Source: Toxoplasma gondii ME49 (taxonomy: Eukaryota > Apicomplexa > Conoidasida > Eucoccidiorida > Sarcocystidae). Taken from it: 64,000 nucleotides of DNA. The notes below the pieces were generated by a model that was not told the origin of the DNA, did no database searches, and saw nothing but the letters and a program-made list of their open reading frames with translations. This document shows, piece by piece, positions 36,801-49,292 of the stretch. Position 1 is the first letter of the stretch, and every line of letters starts with the position of its first letter. The stretch covers positions 4,426,458 through 4,490,457 of the forward strand of contig NC_031476.1 in NCBI RefSeq assembly GCF_000006565.2, written 5' to 3'. Made by a program: the position numbers and the translations under genes.

Positions 36801-39800
36801 AACGGACAAGTCCAGGTCCTGCATGCTGCCGCTGATCTTTGCTACTCGGTCGTTTGGCCGTTTTCTCTTTTGGTTGGCTTTCCTCTCCTCTCGCGCTGCT
36901 TTCCCGTGTCTCAACCCCAGCCGTACCTGGAGCGTTTCCTGGACAATTTGCCGTTCCCGAGTATCCAGACACCCGGCGAAGAGGAGGGCCTCCTCTTCGT
37001 GCTTCAGCCAGGGCGTGAAGGAGGCAGTGGCGTCGGCCTGGGTGTCCGGAAGACCGAGGTCAGAGGTCATTTCGTTTCTGAACATGCCAACGTAGAAGGG
37101 CCAGCCGTTCTCCTCGCTCACACGGCGAATCCACAGCCACTTGCGGAGGCCCTGGCAACAGCCAACTGCATGCATGTGCCGCTCCGCAAGCGCCGTGCGA
37201 GCTTCCAGTTCAGCCGCCGATCTGCGTTGCGCCTCCGCCATCTCAGGAGTCACCTGCATACTCTCAGACAAACTAGAACGAGACCCGCCATCCAGACCCC
37301 CCTGCGAGGCTGAAGAGGAAAACGCAGAAGGTGAAGGAAAAGCGGAAGACGCAGGAGAAGGGGAAGCAGTCGATTGTGGTGAGGAAGCAACGTCTGCTTG
37401 TGAAGGAGCTTGGAAATCCTTTTGAGCAGCAAAGGGGAGGCGTGGCGGGAGAGCTGTTCGTTTCCAGATGTCGAACAAAGCAGTCAAAACTGCGTAGGCT
37501 GCATGCAGCATTCGAGAGCAGAGAAAAATACAGGCAGGAGATGACATCGGCGGTGCTCCCGTGACCAGAGAGATTGCGCGAAAGAGAAACCGCCCGAAGA
37601 AACAGAGATATAGGGGAAGAGGCGAACGTTCTACGACACGAGGGTTTAGCGGACACTCCGTTGGCGACGGCGAAGTATTTCCGAAGAGAACCGAAAGTGG
37701 GGGACGAGAAACAAAGTCCATTCCTGTTCACTTCACAATTGGATGAACTGCATGATTCACGTTCCAAAGTTGCTTCCATATTTGTAAGGTCCAACACAGC
37801 TCGGCTGTGTCGGGCGCTCCACATCCCTCCGGGACAGGCACGGGTCACTGCGGCATCAAGACGTTTTTGTTGCTTCCGCGGATGAGTGTCTCGCGCGACC
37901 ACCGTTCCTGTTTCCAGCGAGTGCACCAGACTGTGATGCATGCGTTATGCAACAGGCAAAGGGACATCAGACCCTGAACACGAGTAACCTGCATGCGCCC
38001 CGCCGGCTACAAGGTCCCGAGGTACTCCTGGCAGCGAGAAGGTCGCCAACGAGTCTTCCCCACAGAGGCAGAGCCCGTATAATATATTGGATTGACCTTC
38101 GCCTTTCCAGGATCCTGTTTAAACAGCGAGACACCTATCAGGACTTTCTTTCTCTAGCAAACCACTCCCGTCACAAACGTTTGCAAATCTTCGTGAGTCG
38201 AGAAGGATCACTTTGAGTGTCTGTGTGTATGTGTGTGGGTTTGGTTCCGCCGAGCGCACGCAGCAGAAACGTCTCAGCAACGAAACGTGGAATTGTTTCC
38301 TCGACCCCCTCTGAACGCCTTTCCCGTCACGAGATGGCCGGCACCCGACGCAGCTGTGCCCCCATTCACTCCGTTTTTGGGCCAACTTGCCTAGCAAAGC
38401 AGGGTCGCGAATCGCCTCGTGTATGTACACCTTCCACTGCATGTGCCAGGGGCGACCGCCGGCCTCTCCGATCGCTGTAGAAACAGCTTGAATCGGAATG
38501 GCCAAGGGGTGGATGCGAGGAGCGAGAGCGGGCAAGAAGGCCGCTGCAGAGAGGTCGTGCAGGTGCGAAGTGAGACTCAGCTGGATCGACGCGGGAAGCA
38601 TGTCGTCGAAAACTTCTCGCCGATAAAAAGCAATCATATTCTCCACAACCAACGGGACCTCGTCTGGCTCGAGAGCGACGGACTGAGGCCAAGCCCCATC
38701 GTCGGCGCCTGCAGGGGAAGCCACCTCCCGCCGAGCTTCGCCGCCATCGTTTCCCTCCGCCTTCACAGATGGCTCGCTTTTCTCTCCTCGCAAAAAGGAC
38801 AAGGAAGGGAATGGAACTGAAGGGAGCGAAGCGGATTCCATTCCCCGTGTGTCGTCGCACTCCGGCGGCCGCTCTCGGACTCGGAGCTCGTCTTCGAGCT
38901 TCTGAGCTTCGCTTTTCTGCTGGTGAAGAACGACTCGCAGAGAGCGAAACACATCGTAAATGAACAGCTGTGCCTCCACGAAGGTCTGCAGCACGCGGTT
39001 GGAGTCGAGGAGCGCATGGGGCGTTCGTTTGCCTCCCTCAGTCTGCTTCTGCCGCTCAGACTCCTCTGGGGTGTAACTCGAGGAGAGCGCGGCGAGGTCC
39101 AGAGCAGCCGACGTCTCCGAGGGTCTCAGGAAACGTACTGCCTCGTCCAGGAAAAGAAACACACCCTGCAGCGAAGCGAAGAGACACAAGCAGGCGTCAT
39201 CCTTTCACCTCCACAGTGTTGCGAGTTTGGCTCGTTGGCTCTTGTTCTTTGTGAGATTAAAAAGGGAGACACGAGTCCGATACGAACCGATCCAGAGCTC
39301 TCGAAAGCTGTGTAAAGCAGTCGAGAGGGCGGTGTGCACGAACGAGGAAGAATTTGGATGTGCCATGTAACTACACCGGAACGGCGAAGCTAGAGAAAAA
39401 ACGTAGCATTTCCTCGTCTTGCATTTCGGGGGTAGGCGTTCACTGTTTCCACCACGCCACAACCACAGCTGAGGAGCAAAATGCGAGAAGATGAAAACAC
39501 ACGAAGACAAGGGGTCTCTAGAAAATAACAAACAGATGGACATCTCTATCAGAAAGGACCGTCAGAAAATGCACTTTCATCCAGATACGAGTGGCGTCGG
39601 AAACGCCTCGACTCCGCACAAGCAGACTCTACGGAAAAACAAGCTCGCGCTTGCTAGAAAACTAGTCATTAACAATAGTGTTTTAGTTTCAGCACGGCCC
39701 CAATCCGGTTCGGAGGCGGACGAAAGTAGCTGATCGCTTCCCTCTCATCTGTTCGTCTCCCAAACGTCCCTCCCCGCTGTCGAAACAGCCCCCTCCCCTC

Positions 39801-42800
39801 GGTTCGGACACTTACGGCAATCAGCTGTCTCTCGACGAGGTTGAGAAGAGCGGCTTGTTCATCTTGCTGGCGTTTGAGTTGTGCAAGGAGGGTTCGTTGT
39901 TGGCTGTCGAGGAATCCTTCTCCGCCTCGTTTCTCCTCGGCCTTGAGGAGGAATTCTGCAGCCCTCTCCGGCTTCTCGTGTTCTCGCCTCCCGTCTTCCG
40001 GACTGTCCTTCCCTCCCTGAGACTCGGCTCTCGGGCCGTCGAAGAAACTCTTGCCCTTCCTCTGTGCGACGCGCTCTCTCAGGTGGACCAGCTGTTTGCC
40101 GACGCTGACGATTTGCGCATGCAGGCGACTGCTCACCGGTTCAATGATGCCCGCTGCCTTGTCGAGGGCGCCCACCAGCAGCGCCCCTGCGAGTGCTCTC
40201 TGCTGCACTGGGAAGACGCCTTCGCCGTCTTCTTCGTCTGGCGAGACCGCGCCGGACGTTCCCAAGGTCTTCTCGCTCTGCCGTTCTCGCCGATTCTGCA
40301 GATCCTGTTCGCGGTCTCGCGCCGCAGCTTCCGAGGCTCGCAGCGCCGCAGTCGCTTGAACCTCCGACAGGCCTGGCCGCCGCGGCCAACGGAGGAGAAA
40401 TCCCGCGACGAACCGCAGGGCCTCAGAGGGCGACAGCGCAGCCTGAGAGCGAAGCAAAGTCTCAAACAGATCTGCTGTCCCCGTGTGCCTGGAAGGAGCA
40501 TCAGAAGAAGAGACAACAAGGAAAGGTGAGTGGGAAGGGACGATGAGGGATCTGCATAGCGACCTCAAGAAGGGGGTTGCCGACAGGGGAGGGACAGGCA
40601 CGGACCGGCTTAGAAGCGAGTCCTGAAAAAACGTGGAGAACGCGTACAAGTACGGTCGTGAAAGGGCATTGGCAGTTTGTGTCCTTGCTGCATCTGTCAA
40701 ATAGTTGAACTCGGAGGAAAACCAGCTTGAGAGCTTTACAGAATCACGCGCATGCCATGAAGACTCCAAAGAGTCGACGCGGATGACTGGAATGCAGTGG
40801 AGGTACACCGGAAAACGACAAGCACCTTGTTTTCGCGGCAGACACACAGAGCTCCTGTTCGTCCTGTCACCATCGACTCAAATATTCTGACTGGGCGAAT
40901 CGAGCCAACATCTGCGTTGCTTCCGACAGCGCGAATCGAGAAAAACATACAGCTGTAAATCGCGCGTAGCCTTCCTCCTGAGACACCCCAGCAGGGCTTC
41001 AGGCCACGTTGTACATACAGCTCAGTGCTGGGGAGATGAAAACTACGCGGCAGGCAACAGACATGAGTCCAACAAAAACGCTCAGTCGCATCCACGCGGT
41101 GTCTACACAGAGAGAAAACAGAAACCTCGTGGAGAAGAGGGGACAGCCGCCTGAAAGGAGGTATTCGCCCGCGGCTGATGGCCCAGACGTTTGTCGAAAG
41201 TGAGAACGTAGAGATGTGAGAATGTGATCTCTTAGAGAAACGTCTTTGAAAGCAAGAATACGCCTACCCCGCAGAAGCTTCTCTAGTTCCCCATGGAGCG
41301 CAGAGCGTCCACGCTGTGCGAGGTGTGTCTAAGTTTGCCTAACTCTGAACCTCTCGCATGCACTCTGCAGTTGGGCGTTTCGGAAAAATGCCCTAAAGTT
41401 TGAGAAAAGGAATACTGTTTTGAATTCCGCGACTGAGTCGAGATTCACCAAGGACGCACGGAAGAGAGAAAAGGCAAGCCTCATCGCTTCGGATTTGCTT
41501 CGCGCAACGGGAACTGAGGAGGCCGCCCTTTGCCGCTTTCCAATATATAGAGCGCCTTACCCAGGAAGCTAAAAAACAGTCCTGTCCATCATTTTTCACA
41601 GAAGGCCAAGAAGGCGTTGAGAATCGCAGACACCGAGACCCCAGTTTGTGTCGGCTTCACGAACGCGCCGCGGAGAATTGACAGTTTACACAGGGTAGAC
41701 TGGAGCCTGTGTGTCATCGTCGACTCAGGCGAGGCCAAGGAACATCGGCGATGCAGACAGGTTCAGATCAGCAGGTGGACGTGGACAGAACGGGAGCGCC
41801 TCGTTCGAATTTCAACAGCATTTGAGGACTGCGGGTGCGGCAGACAAGAGAGCCATCGGTTGCGCTTTCCGGCGTTCACAGGACGTCGCTGTGACTCGAG
41901 AGTTGAACGCATTCAGGCTGTTTTGAAGTGAGGACACAACCGAACTCCGCTTTCGCGCGACAAGGTCTTACCTGCGGGAGGCGCCTCCAAGCCAGCTGCT
42001 GAGGAGCCGTTTCTCCTGACCTCTGGCGAGGACGGACTCCAGCCAGGGTCCTTCAACCCACTCAAAGGGGAAGAGCAGAGGAGCCTCCGACGACGCGTTG
42101 TTGTCGGAGGTTGGAGACGCTCGTTCTCGCTGTCTCGTTTCGCCTTTCTCGCGGGCCTTCGCCTCCTGCTCCTCAAGAACCTCGAATATCTCCAGCCGCT
42201 TTCTCCGCAAAGACGCAGACGCGACTGCAAAGAACAAACGAGAGCAAGACACAGACGGTGAAGATGCGAGACGAACGGAAGACTGAGAGTCACGTAGAAA
42301 GCCGCAAGAGACAGCTAGCAGGCGCGACAGGCCGCAGGAGAGGCGAGCGCCGAGAGGAAGCAAAGAGAGGCCAAGAGGCAGGATGGGAGGACAGTCGTGG
42401 AGGAGATGCACGCAAGCGAGAGGGGTGTTGTGTGAGGAAGCAGATCGACGGCCCGTCATTCAGAGACTCCTTCTTTGTCGCGAGGACCTGTCTCTTTGAA
42501 CTGAGTGGGTCGCTGTTTTACAGGAAAAGACACCCATTTTTCCGCTGGTACCGCGAGCAAGGATCGCCGCACACCGCATGTTTGTCTCACCAAGAAGACA
42601 GACAACACAGACGAAGTATGAACGAGTCGAACTGCACTTGTTCGCTGCTCATGTAGTTCTTTCAAACAAGGCCTGCATCGTCTCATCCGCTTCTCGCCGA
42701 CCCAAGAAATCCACACGGTCTCTTACCCAGCGCTGCAGGCGGCGACGTAGCTGCTGCAATGGCCTCATCTTCCTCAGTCGTATCTACAGTGGATTCGAAC

Positions 42801-45256
42801 CTGGGGAGACCCCGCATTGCGAACGACCTGCGTTCTGCCTCGACGAGTTTCTCAGACTTTTTCTTTAGTGCACCACGGAGAGCCTCGAGGTCGGTTCCTC
42901 CCGCGAGCGTAAAGGCGTCTGGAGTGGTGAGTTCGAAGATTCGCAGCATCGCTTTCAAGACGACCCACTTGAGAACTGTCTCTCTGCCTGATTCTTCGAA
43001 TTCGGCGAGCGCTGTGTGAAGAACGAGACTCGGCAATCTGAGGAGCAGCGCTGGATTCCCCGATTTCTCGGTCTCGTTGCCGCTTCTGTCGGGACTCTCT
43101 CGGCCATCGCGGACTCCCTGCGCCTCTCGAATTTCAAAGAGTGATGACACATTCGAGTTCCAGAGAATTTCCAGTCTCTCAAACGGGGGGACTTCGTCCT
43201 CGGAAAACAGACGCTGCCTGTACACCTCCCAGGCCTTCTTCAGCTCGATCGTGGTCCTCTGGATCTTCTGCAGCTTCTCAGCGAGGGCGCCTTCGCTCTC
43301 GCGTTTTTCGCGAGATTCTGCCTCGTTTGCCCCGACCTTCAACTCCGACATCAGCGCCTCCTTCTCAGTTCGCGTCACCCGCAAGTCTGCCCTCCTCGGC
43401 TCCTCTTCGCCTGCGCCAGCTGCAGAGAGCGCGACGGGTTCCGGTCTGCTCCGCGGAAGTCGCGCATGCAGAGCCGCAAAGAACTCGTCCACGAGGCGAC
43501 AGGCGAGTGCGTAGTACCCACGAACGCCCTCAGCCGACTCGAGAGCGTCTCTCTTCCGGTCTCCTCCCACCGTGTCTTCCACGTGGATTCGACCTGTCGG
43601 ACCCCCCGCAGCGGCCTCGAGAGCGCGAGCGGATTCGCGCTCGAGCAGCTGGCCTTCTAACTGACTCTGAAGCCTCAACGCAGCCTGCGTCACCTTCTGC
43701 CGCATGCAGTGGTGGGCGTAACGGAGGTCGTAGAGGTCCACATCTGGAGTCAGAAAAGACGAGGAAAGCGATGAGGTGAAGACAGTCCCCTGGGCCGAGT
43801 GACCGAGGCGTTGCCGCTGAAGCTCGAGATGCTGCAACAGCAAGTACGGACCGCCATCTTGGAGGAAGAGGAGGCCGTCCGAGGGAGAAACGACGAGGTA
43901 GAAGAGCACGGTGTCGAGAGGCAAAGCGAGGAACTGGAGAGAGTTTCGGAATTCCTCTTTCGCTCTGAATGTGTCAACGAGGCTCTTGCGCGACTCTCCA
44001 GAATGCCCAGATAAGTACGACGACGACAGCGAAGCATGCTGGCGCTGAAGACGCGCCTCGCCTGACGGCAGTTGAGACACAATCAGCTTCTGGGGGGCGG
44101 CTGCTTCTGGGGAGCGAGCAGACGCGAGAGAAGCAGAAGCCGAAGGAGAAGAAGCGGCAGTGGAGGAAGGAGGAACACAGGACTGAGACGACGCGGGAGA
44201 AAGGGAAGACGCAGCGCCGAGAGAAAGCATCTCTCCCCACATCTCCAAACCTGCGAGGCGATGCAGTGCCTCGGCTTCCGCCTCTTCTGACCGACTCCCG
44301 TCAGGCGAAGAGCCAAGAGAAGAGGAAGAGAAGGACGGAGAAGCCGTCGAGGAAGACACCGACGAGAGAGAAGCCGGGAGGAGAGAAGGAAAGGAAAAAC
44401 GAGGAGAAGGAAGATAAGAGCATGTAGAAGCAGACTGGAGAGAAGAACCGAAGTGGAGAGAGACGCACTCGGGCGCTAGAACGGCTTGTCTGCGAGTGTC
44501 ATGAGAACCTCTGGAGTCCCAGGGTCTCGAGAAGCCGCAGGCGCCCGGTCTCCCTCCATCGCCCCCCGCCGCTGTTGAAGAGGTGGAGAAAGGAGCAACG
44601 CCAGCGTGTCTGCGGGTCTCTGAATGCGTTTCGCGAACGCTTCTTTGTCGCGAGAAACTGTCTCTTTTACCGTCGCTCCCCGCATGCATGTGCATGCTCT
44701 CCGTGGCATCTGGCCGCCTCTGCAGAGCTCCACCTCGTCCCTCAGAGGCAGCGAGGAAAGAGGACGAAGGCGACGGAGAAGGAAGCGAGAGGAACGCAAG
44801 AAGAGAAGGACGGAGAGACGCGAAACGAGTCGAAGGAGAAGGAGAGGCAAAACGCGGAACGACGCGAGAAGGCAACGGGTGTTGTTCTCCTGCTCCCTGC
44901 CATGAAACGCTCCATACCGGCGCAACAAGAGAGGCAGAAGTCGGAGTGGATAGCCATCCCAGTTCACCTCGGCGGCCGGAGGAACCTCCGCAGGAACCCC
45001 CGCGAACGCTGCAGTGTACAGACACCGCGAGAGCGCCGGGAGAAAAGAGGCGGAGGAGGATGCATGCGGAGAAGAGGCACAGAGACAGGCGGAGAAAGAC
45101 GGAGGAAGAAGGCCGACGCTTAGAAGGACGCGCGGTGCCTGAACAGCTCACATCTCGGCTGCTGGGGGGCGAGGAAGGAACATGCAGGTATGGATGTCGC
45201 ATCGCGAAGCGACGGAGAAAAAGGACAGCGAGAAGAAGTTGCAGAACTCGGAGCAC
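33858..45256 (-). CDS. Large unidentified protein (about 2423 residues)
   Basis: I do not recognise the family. Eight minus-strand exons keep phase at every junction: 45256-42727, 42224-41972, 40488-39816, 39165-38370, 37498-36927, 36585-35950, 35819-35289, 35138-33858 (TGA at 33860-33858). The first residues (MLRVLQLLLAVLFLRRF) and a second hydrophobic stretch around residues 50-75 suggest a signal or membrane anchor. Residues about 80-400 are Ser-rich and low complexity. From about residue 430 on the protein is mainly charged and leucine-rich, probably helical, with possible coiled coils (for example EKLQKIQRTTIELKKAWEVY). A poly-Asp run is encoded near 36290. Two short WPFYV motifs occur, one in exon 5 (near 37110) and one in the last exon (near 34000). 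The last exon, open for 427 codons, includes less protein-like sequence in the middle and may hide an intron. Entry into the secretory pathway is inference. Confidence 0.75.
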
Positions 45257-46194
45257 CTGGAACAGGCAAGCCCAACGACGAGGAGACCGAGCAGCGACGG
45301 AGCAGAAGACACAGTCGAGATGGAAAACGGAAGCAGAGAAAAAAAAGGAAGAACCGAGACGAGAAAGAAGGCGGCGACGGAGGAGTGACGCGGGAGTGTC
45401 ACGACAGAGGGAGAGACCAAGTGGAAGCGACCTTCCGCAGAAAGGAGGGAAGCTTCAAAGAGGAAGCCGCTGGGACTGGCGACAGTCGAGGACCGAGAAA
45501 AAGCGAGACGCTGAGAAAACCAGGTGAAAAAGAAGAGAAAAGAAAACGATGGGCAAACAAAGGACCGCAACGCGTATCGAGCAGGCTCCGAATCCTGAGG
45601 AGACGAGGAAAGGGAGGATCCAAAAACTCGGAAAGTCACAGGAGAATCGCCGACAAATGCGCCTGTTTAGAGAGAGACATCAGCGGTGACGTTGAGAAGC
45701 ATCGTCAGCGGTTACTTGATCGAGAAAGAGAAGGCAACGGCGGACGGCGCCGAAGAGTCAGTGATGGAAGAAAGGCATACACAGAGCAGAACGCTCAATC
45801 TGAGCTTCCGCGTGGTGTGCACAGCACTCAAGAGATCGCCACAGTTTTCGTCATTTCGACGAGAAAGGATGCGTCAGTCCTTTTCGTTTTCTCTCTTTCC
45901 AAGTTGCCTCCGTTCTCCTCCTGTCCCCTCCGTTTGCCGCATTTCTCCGCAGCGTATCTGCCTGTGCGTCATCGTGCTTCGCAGACACTCGAGCAGACGA
46001 CCGAGTTTCTTGTCTGAAGCGTCGCTGCCTGCCGCCCAGTTGTTGCTCAAAGGGCAGAGGGGAGAGACTTCGAGTTCGGACTCCGAGACACAGGCTTGCC
46101 TGATCTGTTCTGAAGAAGTTGTTTCTCGAGTTGCGAATCTCCCTCCTGCCAACTTCGCTGTGTACCAGGACTCGCTCGACAGAAGGAATCGTCG

Positions 46195-47094
46195 ATGTTT
46201 CGGCGCCGCCCCGGCCTCGGGGCATTGAATCTCCGGTCGCTCGCGCTTTTTGTGTTCCTCGCGCAGCTTGGAAGAGCCGACGTTCGTCAACAAGCTTTAA
46301 AAAAAAACCGTGGCATCCACTGGGGTCCGACACTCTGAGAGCGAACTGAGGACTCGAGTGTGCGGTCGACATACGCCTCGCATGCAAGGCTGCAAGAAAC
46401 GAGACGCAGGGAAAGCGACTCTCCGAACTTCCCCGCAAGAAAGTCGTCCTTCTGTAGCGCGAAAAAGAGGAGGTTGCCCGAAAGGAAAAAGAAAATCTGG
46501 AAATTTGCGACTGGGGCTAAAGCGCCGCGATCGGAGTGCCAGTCCGTGCGTCAAGTGGACCACAGCTCGTGTCTCGCGCCTTGCCGCCTCAGGACGACGA
46601 ACGCGACAGAACAGTGACTTTCTCGATTTCTGTTTCCTTTTGTTTGCATCCACCACCCGCTGCAGAGCGGAAGCTGAGTGGAGACTTCGCACCAAGCGCG
46701 GATTCGAGAGTCAGCCGTTGTCTTGAGTTTTTTTGTTGGCCTCTGAAACAGAGTCTGCATGCAGCCCCGACACAAGTCGACAGCAGGCAGAAGAAGCGCG
46801 GCGCCGTGAAGAGACACCGGCAGTCGGCGAATCCGGGCAGCGTAGAAAACTTTGGCGAGTTTTTTTCTGACTCGACTTTCGTCAGTCTTTGCTCTCTTCT
46901 GTCAGCTCGACGCAGAAGGTGAATGAGCTGCGTTCAGAACTGGCACAAGACGACAGAGGGAAAGATACTACTCCTACACATTCTTCTTTCAGACACCCTT
47001 CTAAAAACTGCACTGGCGAGCTCGAGCTCTTGGATTTCTCTTTAGAGTTCCTCCGTCTACTCTGTTCTCGTGGAGGCAATGTTGTGAGCGCATA
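46195..47094 (+). CDS. Weak candidate for a small secreted protein gene
   Basis: A 47-codon frame (46195-46338) starts [19 protein letters not shown] and continues [12 protein letters not shown], which has the shape of a signal peptide with a cleavage site. About 500 bp downstream, after a CGACGCAG acceptor, the frame [15 protein letters not shown] runs to TAA near 47094 and looks protein-like. I could not define a middle exon or a good donor that joins the two in phase. This could be chance. Confidence 0.2.
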
Positions 47095-47343
47095 ACGCGC
47101 TGCATCTGTCGCTTCCTAAGAGGAGAGACGGCAACTGCACGGTCTATCTGCGTTCAGAAATCTACAGGGAGACCCAGTGTGCGACGCGTTCTTGTAAAAG
47201 CAGCTCGAACGTTATTGTATCTACAAGTACGCAAAACGACTTGCGTAGAACTACAAAAATATGCGGATGCATGCGCGCGCAGTGCGTATCTAAGCGTATC
47301 TGTACATCTTCAGAAACACATGCAAACATATCTCTCTACATCA

Positions 47344-47379
<36 letters not shown>

Positions 47380-47428
47380 TATACATATATATACATATAT
47401 ATACATATATATATATATACATATATAC

Positions 47429-47470
<42 letters not shown>
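47344..47470. repeat. Long (TA)n microsatellite with TACATA interruptions
   Basis: About 127 bp of TA dinucleotides broken by TATACATATA and TGAATATACA words. It produces tyrosine/isoleucine-only frames on both strands. Confidence 0.95.
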
Positions 47471-47473
<3 letters not shown>

Positions 47474-49292
47474 TGTGTATTTGGCGTATGGTGCTGTCAG
47501 GGGTGAAAAAGTTGAAAGACGTGTGTGAGGCAAGGGCCGTTGTTGGTTTTTGGTTTTTTTATGAAGAATGTGGGCACCTCTTTCTGTCGCTTTCTGTGAC
47601 ATCTTGCTTGAGTTCGGTTTTTCTCCATTCCTTCAGTCGTCGCCACGAGAACGCGACCGTAAAGAGTATTCACAAAAGGTAGAAGGGGTCGTTCTTGCGT
47701 TTTTGCCGTTCGTAAAGGATGGCGATTTTTTCCAGTAACCGCACGAACATTACTGTTCATAGATCGTCGACTGAGGTGGGTAAACCGTCGCACTCCATTC
47801 CCTTTGCACGGAGTAAAGAGGTCGCCGAAAGGAGGAGACCCTTTGAGGAAGAATCTGAAAACAAACAGTGTCTCCAGGCACCGTTCTTTCTTAGACACTG
47901 CCTCGCGACGCTCTGAGTGCTCCCTGTAGTTTCTCCATTTAGTATTCCACACGTTTTCCGGCCACTGCATGCAGCAACGGGGTCCTGACTCTGCAGATGC
48001 ACCGTGGAGCCTTCCCAGTCTTGTCTTCCTTGGCACTGTTTCCCCCGTTCGAGCGGTCTTCTGTTCACTCAGCTTTCCGGTGCGCCCCGCTCTTGCGAGA
48101 GTGTATCAGTCTGAGGATAGACCTCTTCCTCACCCTGTGAAGTGCATCGTTGCAGTTTTTTCTCACAGTAGAATGCCGCACCAGCGAGAGTTTTGCGAAG
48201 CGAGTCACGCGCATGTCGACTTTGCCAGTGAGTTTCTGAAACTCTGAATGAACAGCGCATCGTTCAAGACTCCTTCTTTACCGGAAACCTTATCCCTAGC
48301 CTCTCTCTGACGAAGGGCGACGCTGCTATGGACTCTCTTTCACTGCATGCCTCTGTCTCGGGGGGCGCAGGACAGAACATCGGACTTTTCGACGAATGTC
48401 TCTCGACTTCCACGTTGACGGTTTTGGCGTAGTCTTCTTCTGGAACTCCACCCTTTGACCGACCGCCTTTCTCACAAAAGTCCTCTCCACTTCTTGCCAT
48501 GATTATCGGGTGCGTCTCGAGGGGAGGTAGCGTCTAACATGTTTGATCCTTACTCGGCGCCTTCTGAGGGGTGTGCCGTGAACGTCTGAAATATCTTCCA
48601 TGTGCCCTCAACGGATGCTAGCAATCCTGCAGGTTCCGATCTCGCGTTTCGCGTTGCCTGATCCTTCACTCTGTTTGTCGTCGAGAGCGCATCTTTGAGC
48701 CTTGCGCATGCGCTGTCCGTTTCCATCAGTTCCCCTCGTTCACATGGACGGCTACACTCGCATGCGACATGGATAGTAAGAGTGGCGTCTCCCTCACACA
48801 ACACCAGCATTCAGATGAAGGTTAGAGTGATGCCGCGCATTGTTCTGCATCACAAGAAACAGCAGACGATGCATTTCTTTCGTTGCTCTCCGGGGTCCAC
48901 TCGGTGGAGTTCCAGAGCACTCGTCCACTTGCGCGACTTCTCCTTTTAAAGGATCAGCAGAGCGCACGGTGGAGACACACCACGACTTCAGGTGAACTGT
49001 CTACTTCCATGTACTTCCGCGGTTTTCCTTATTCTAGCTACACCTTGCCTTTTTCCAGTCTTCGCTGCAGAGGTCTTCGTCCTCGCATGAACGTCGCGGG
49101 CGCCACTCTCGCGTTTTTTCCGAAGCCTCAGAAGCTTCTGCGGCTTCTGCTGCATCTGCTGGCCTGCACAAATGCACTTGTACACTTCCACTCTAACGAA
49201 TTTTCACAGTCTCTCACACGCGTTCACATTCTCGTACACTTCCGCAGTCTGCAGGACGTCTTTACACCTTCGAATGAGACGGCCGCACACTC

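Larger units (their letters stand above)
45257..49292. other. Long intergenic region upstream of the large minus-strand gene
   Basis: About 4 kb holding the presumed promoter of the large gene. Its first kilobase is purine-rich on the + strand and gives long but low-complexity Arg/Glu/Lys frames (for example 45190-46017), which I do not accept as genes. A weak small-gene candidate lies at 46195-47094 and a TA microsatellite near 47344-47470. Nothing supported between 47480 and 49292. Confidence 0.5.

Noticed and set aside
42786..42804. GGTTCGAATCC on the minus strand, resembling a tRNA T-loop
   Set aside because: The flanking bases do not form a T-stem or acceptor stem, and the sequence lies in frame in exon 1 of the large gene (PRFESTVD).
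45190..46017. 275-codon Arg/Glu/Lys-rich + strand frame
   Set aside because: Arises from a purine-rich tract; several frames are open at once, which is typical of biased composition rather than of a gene.
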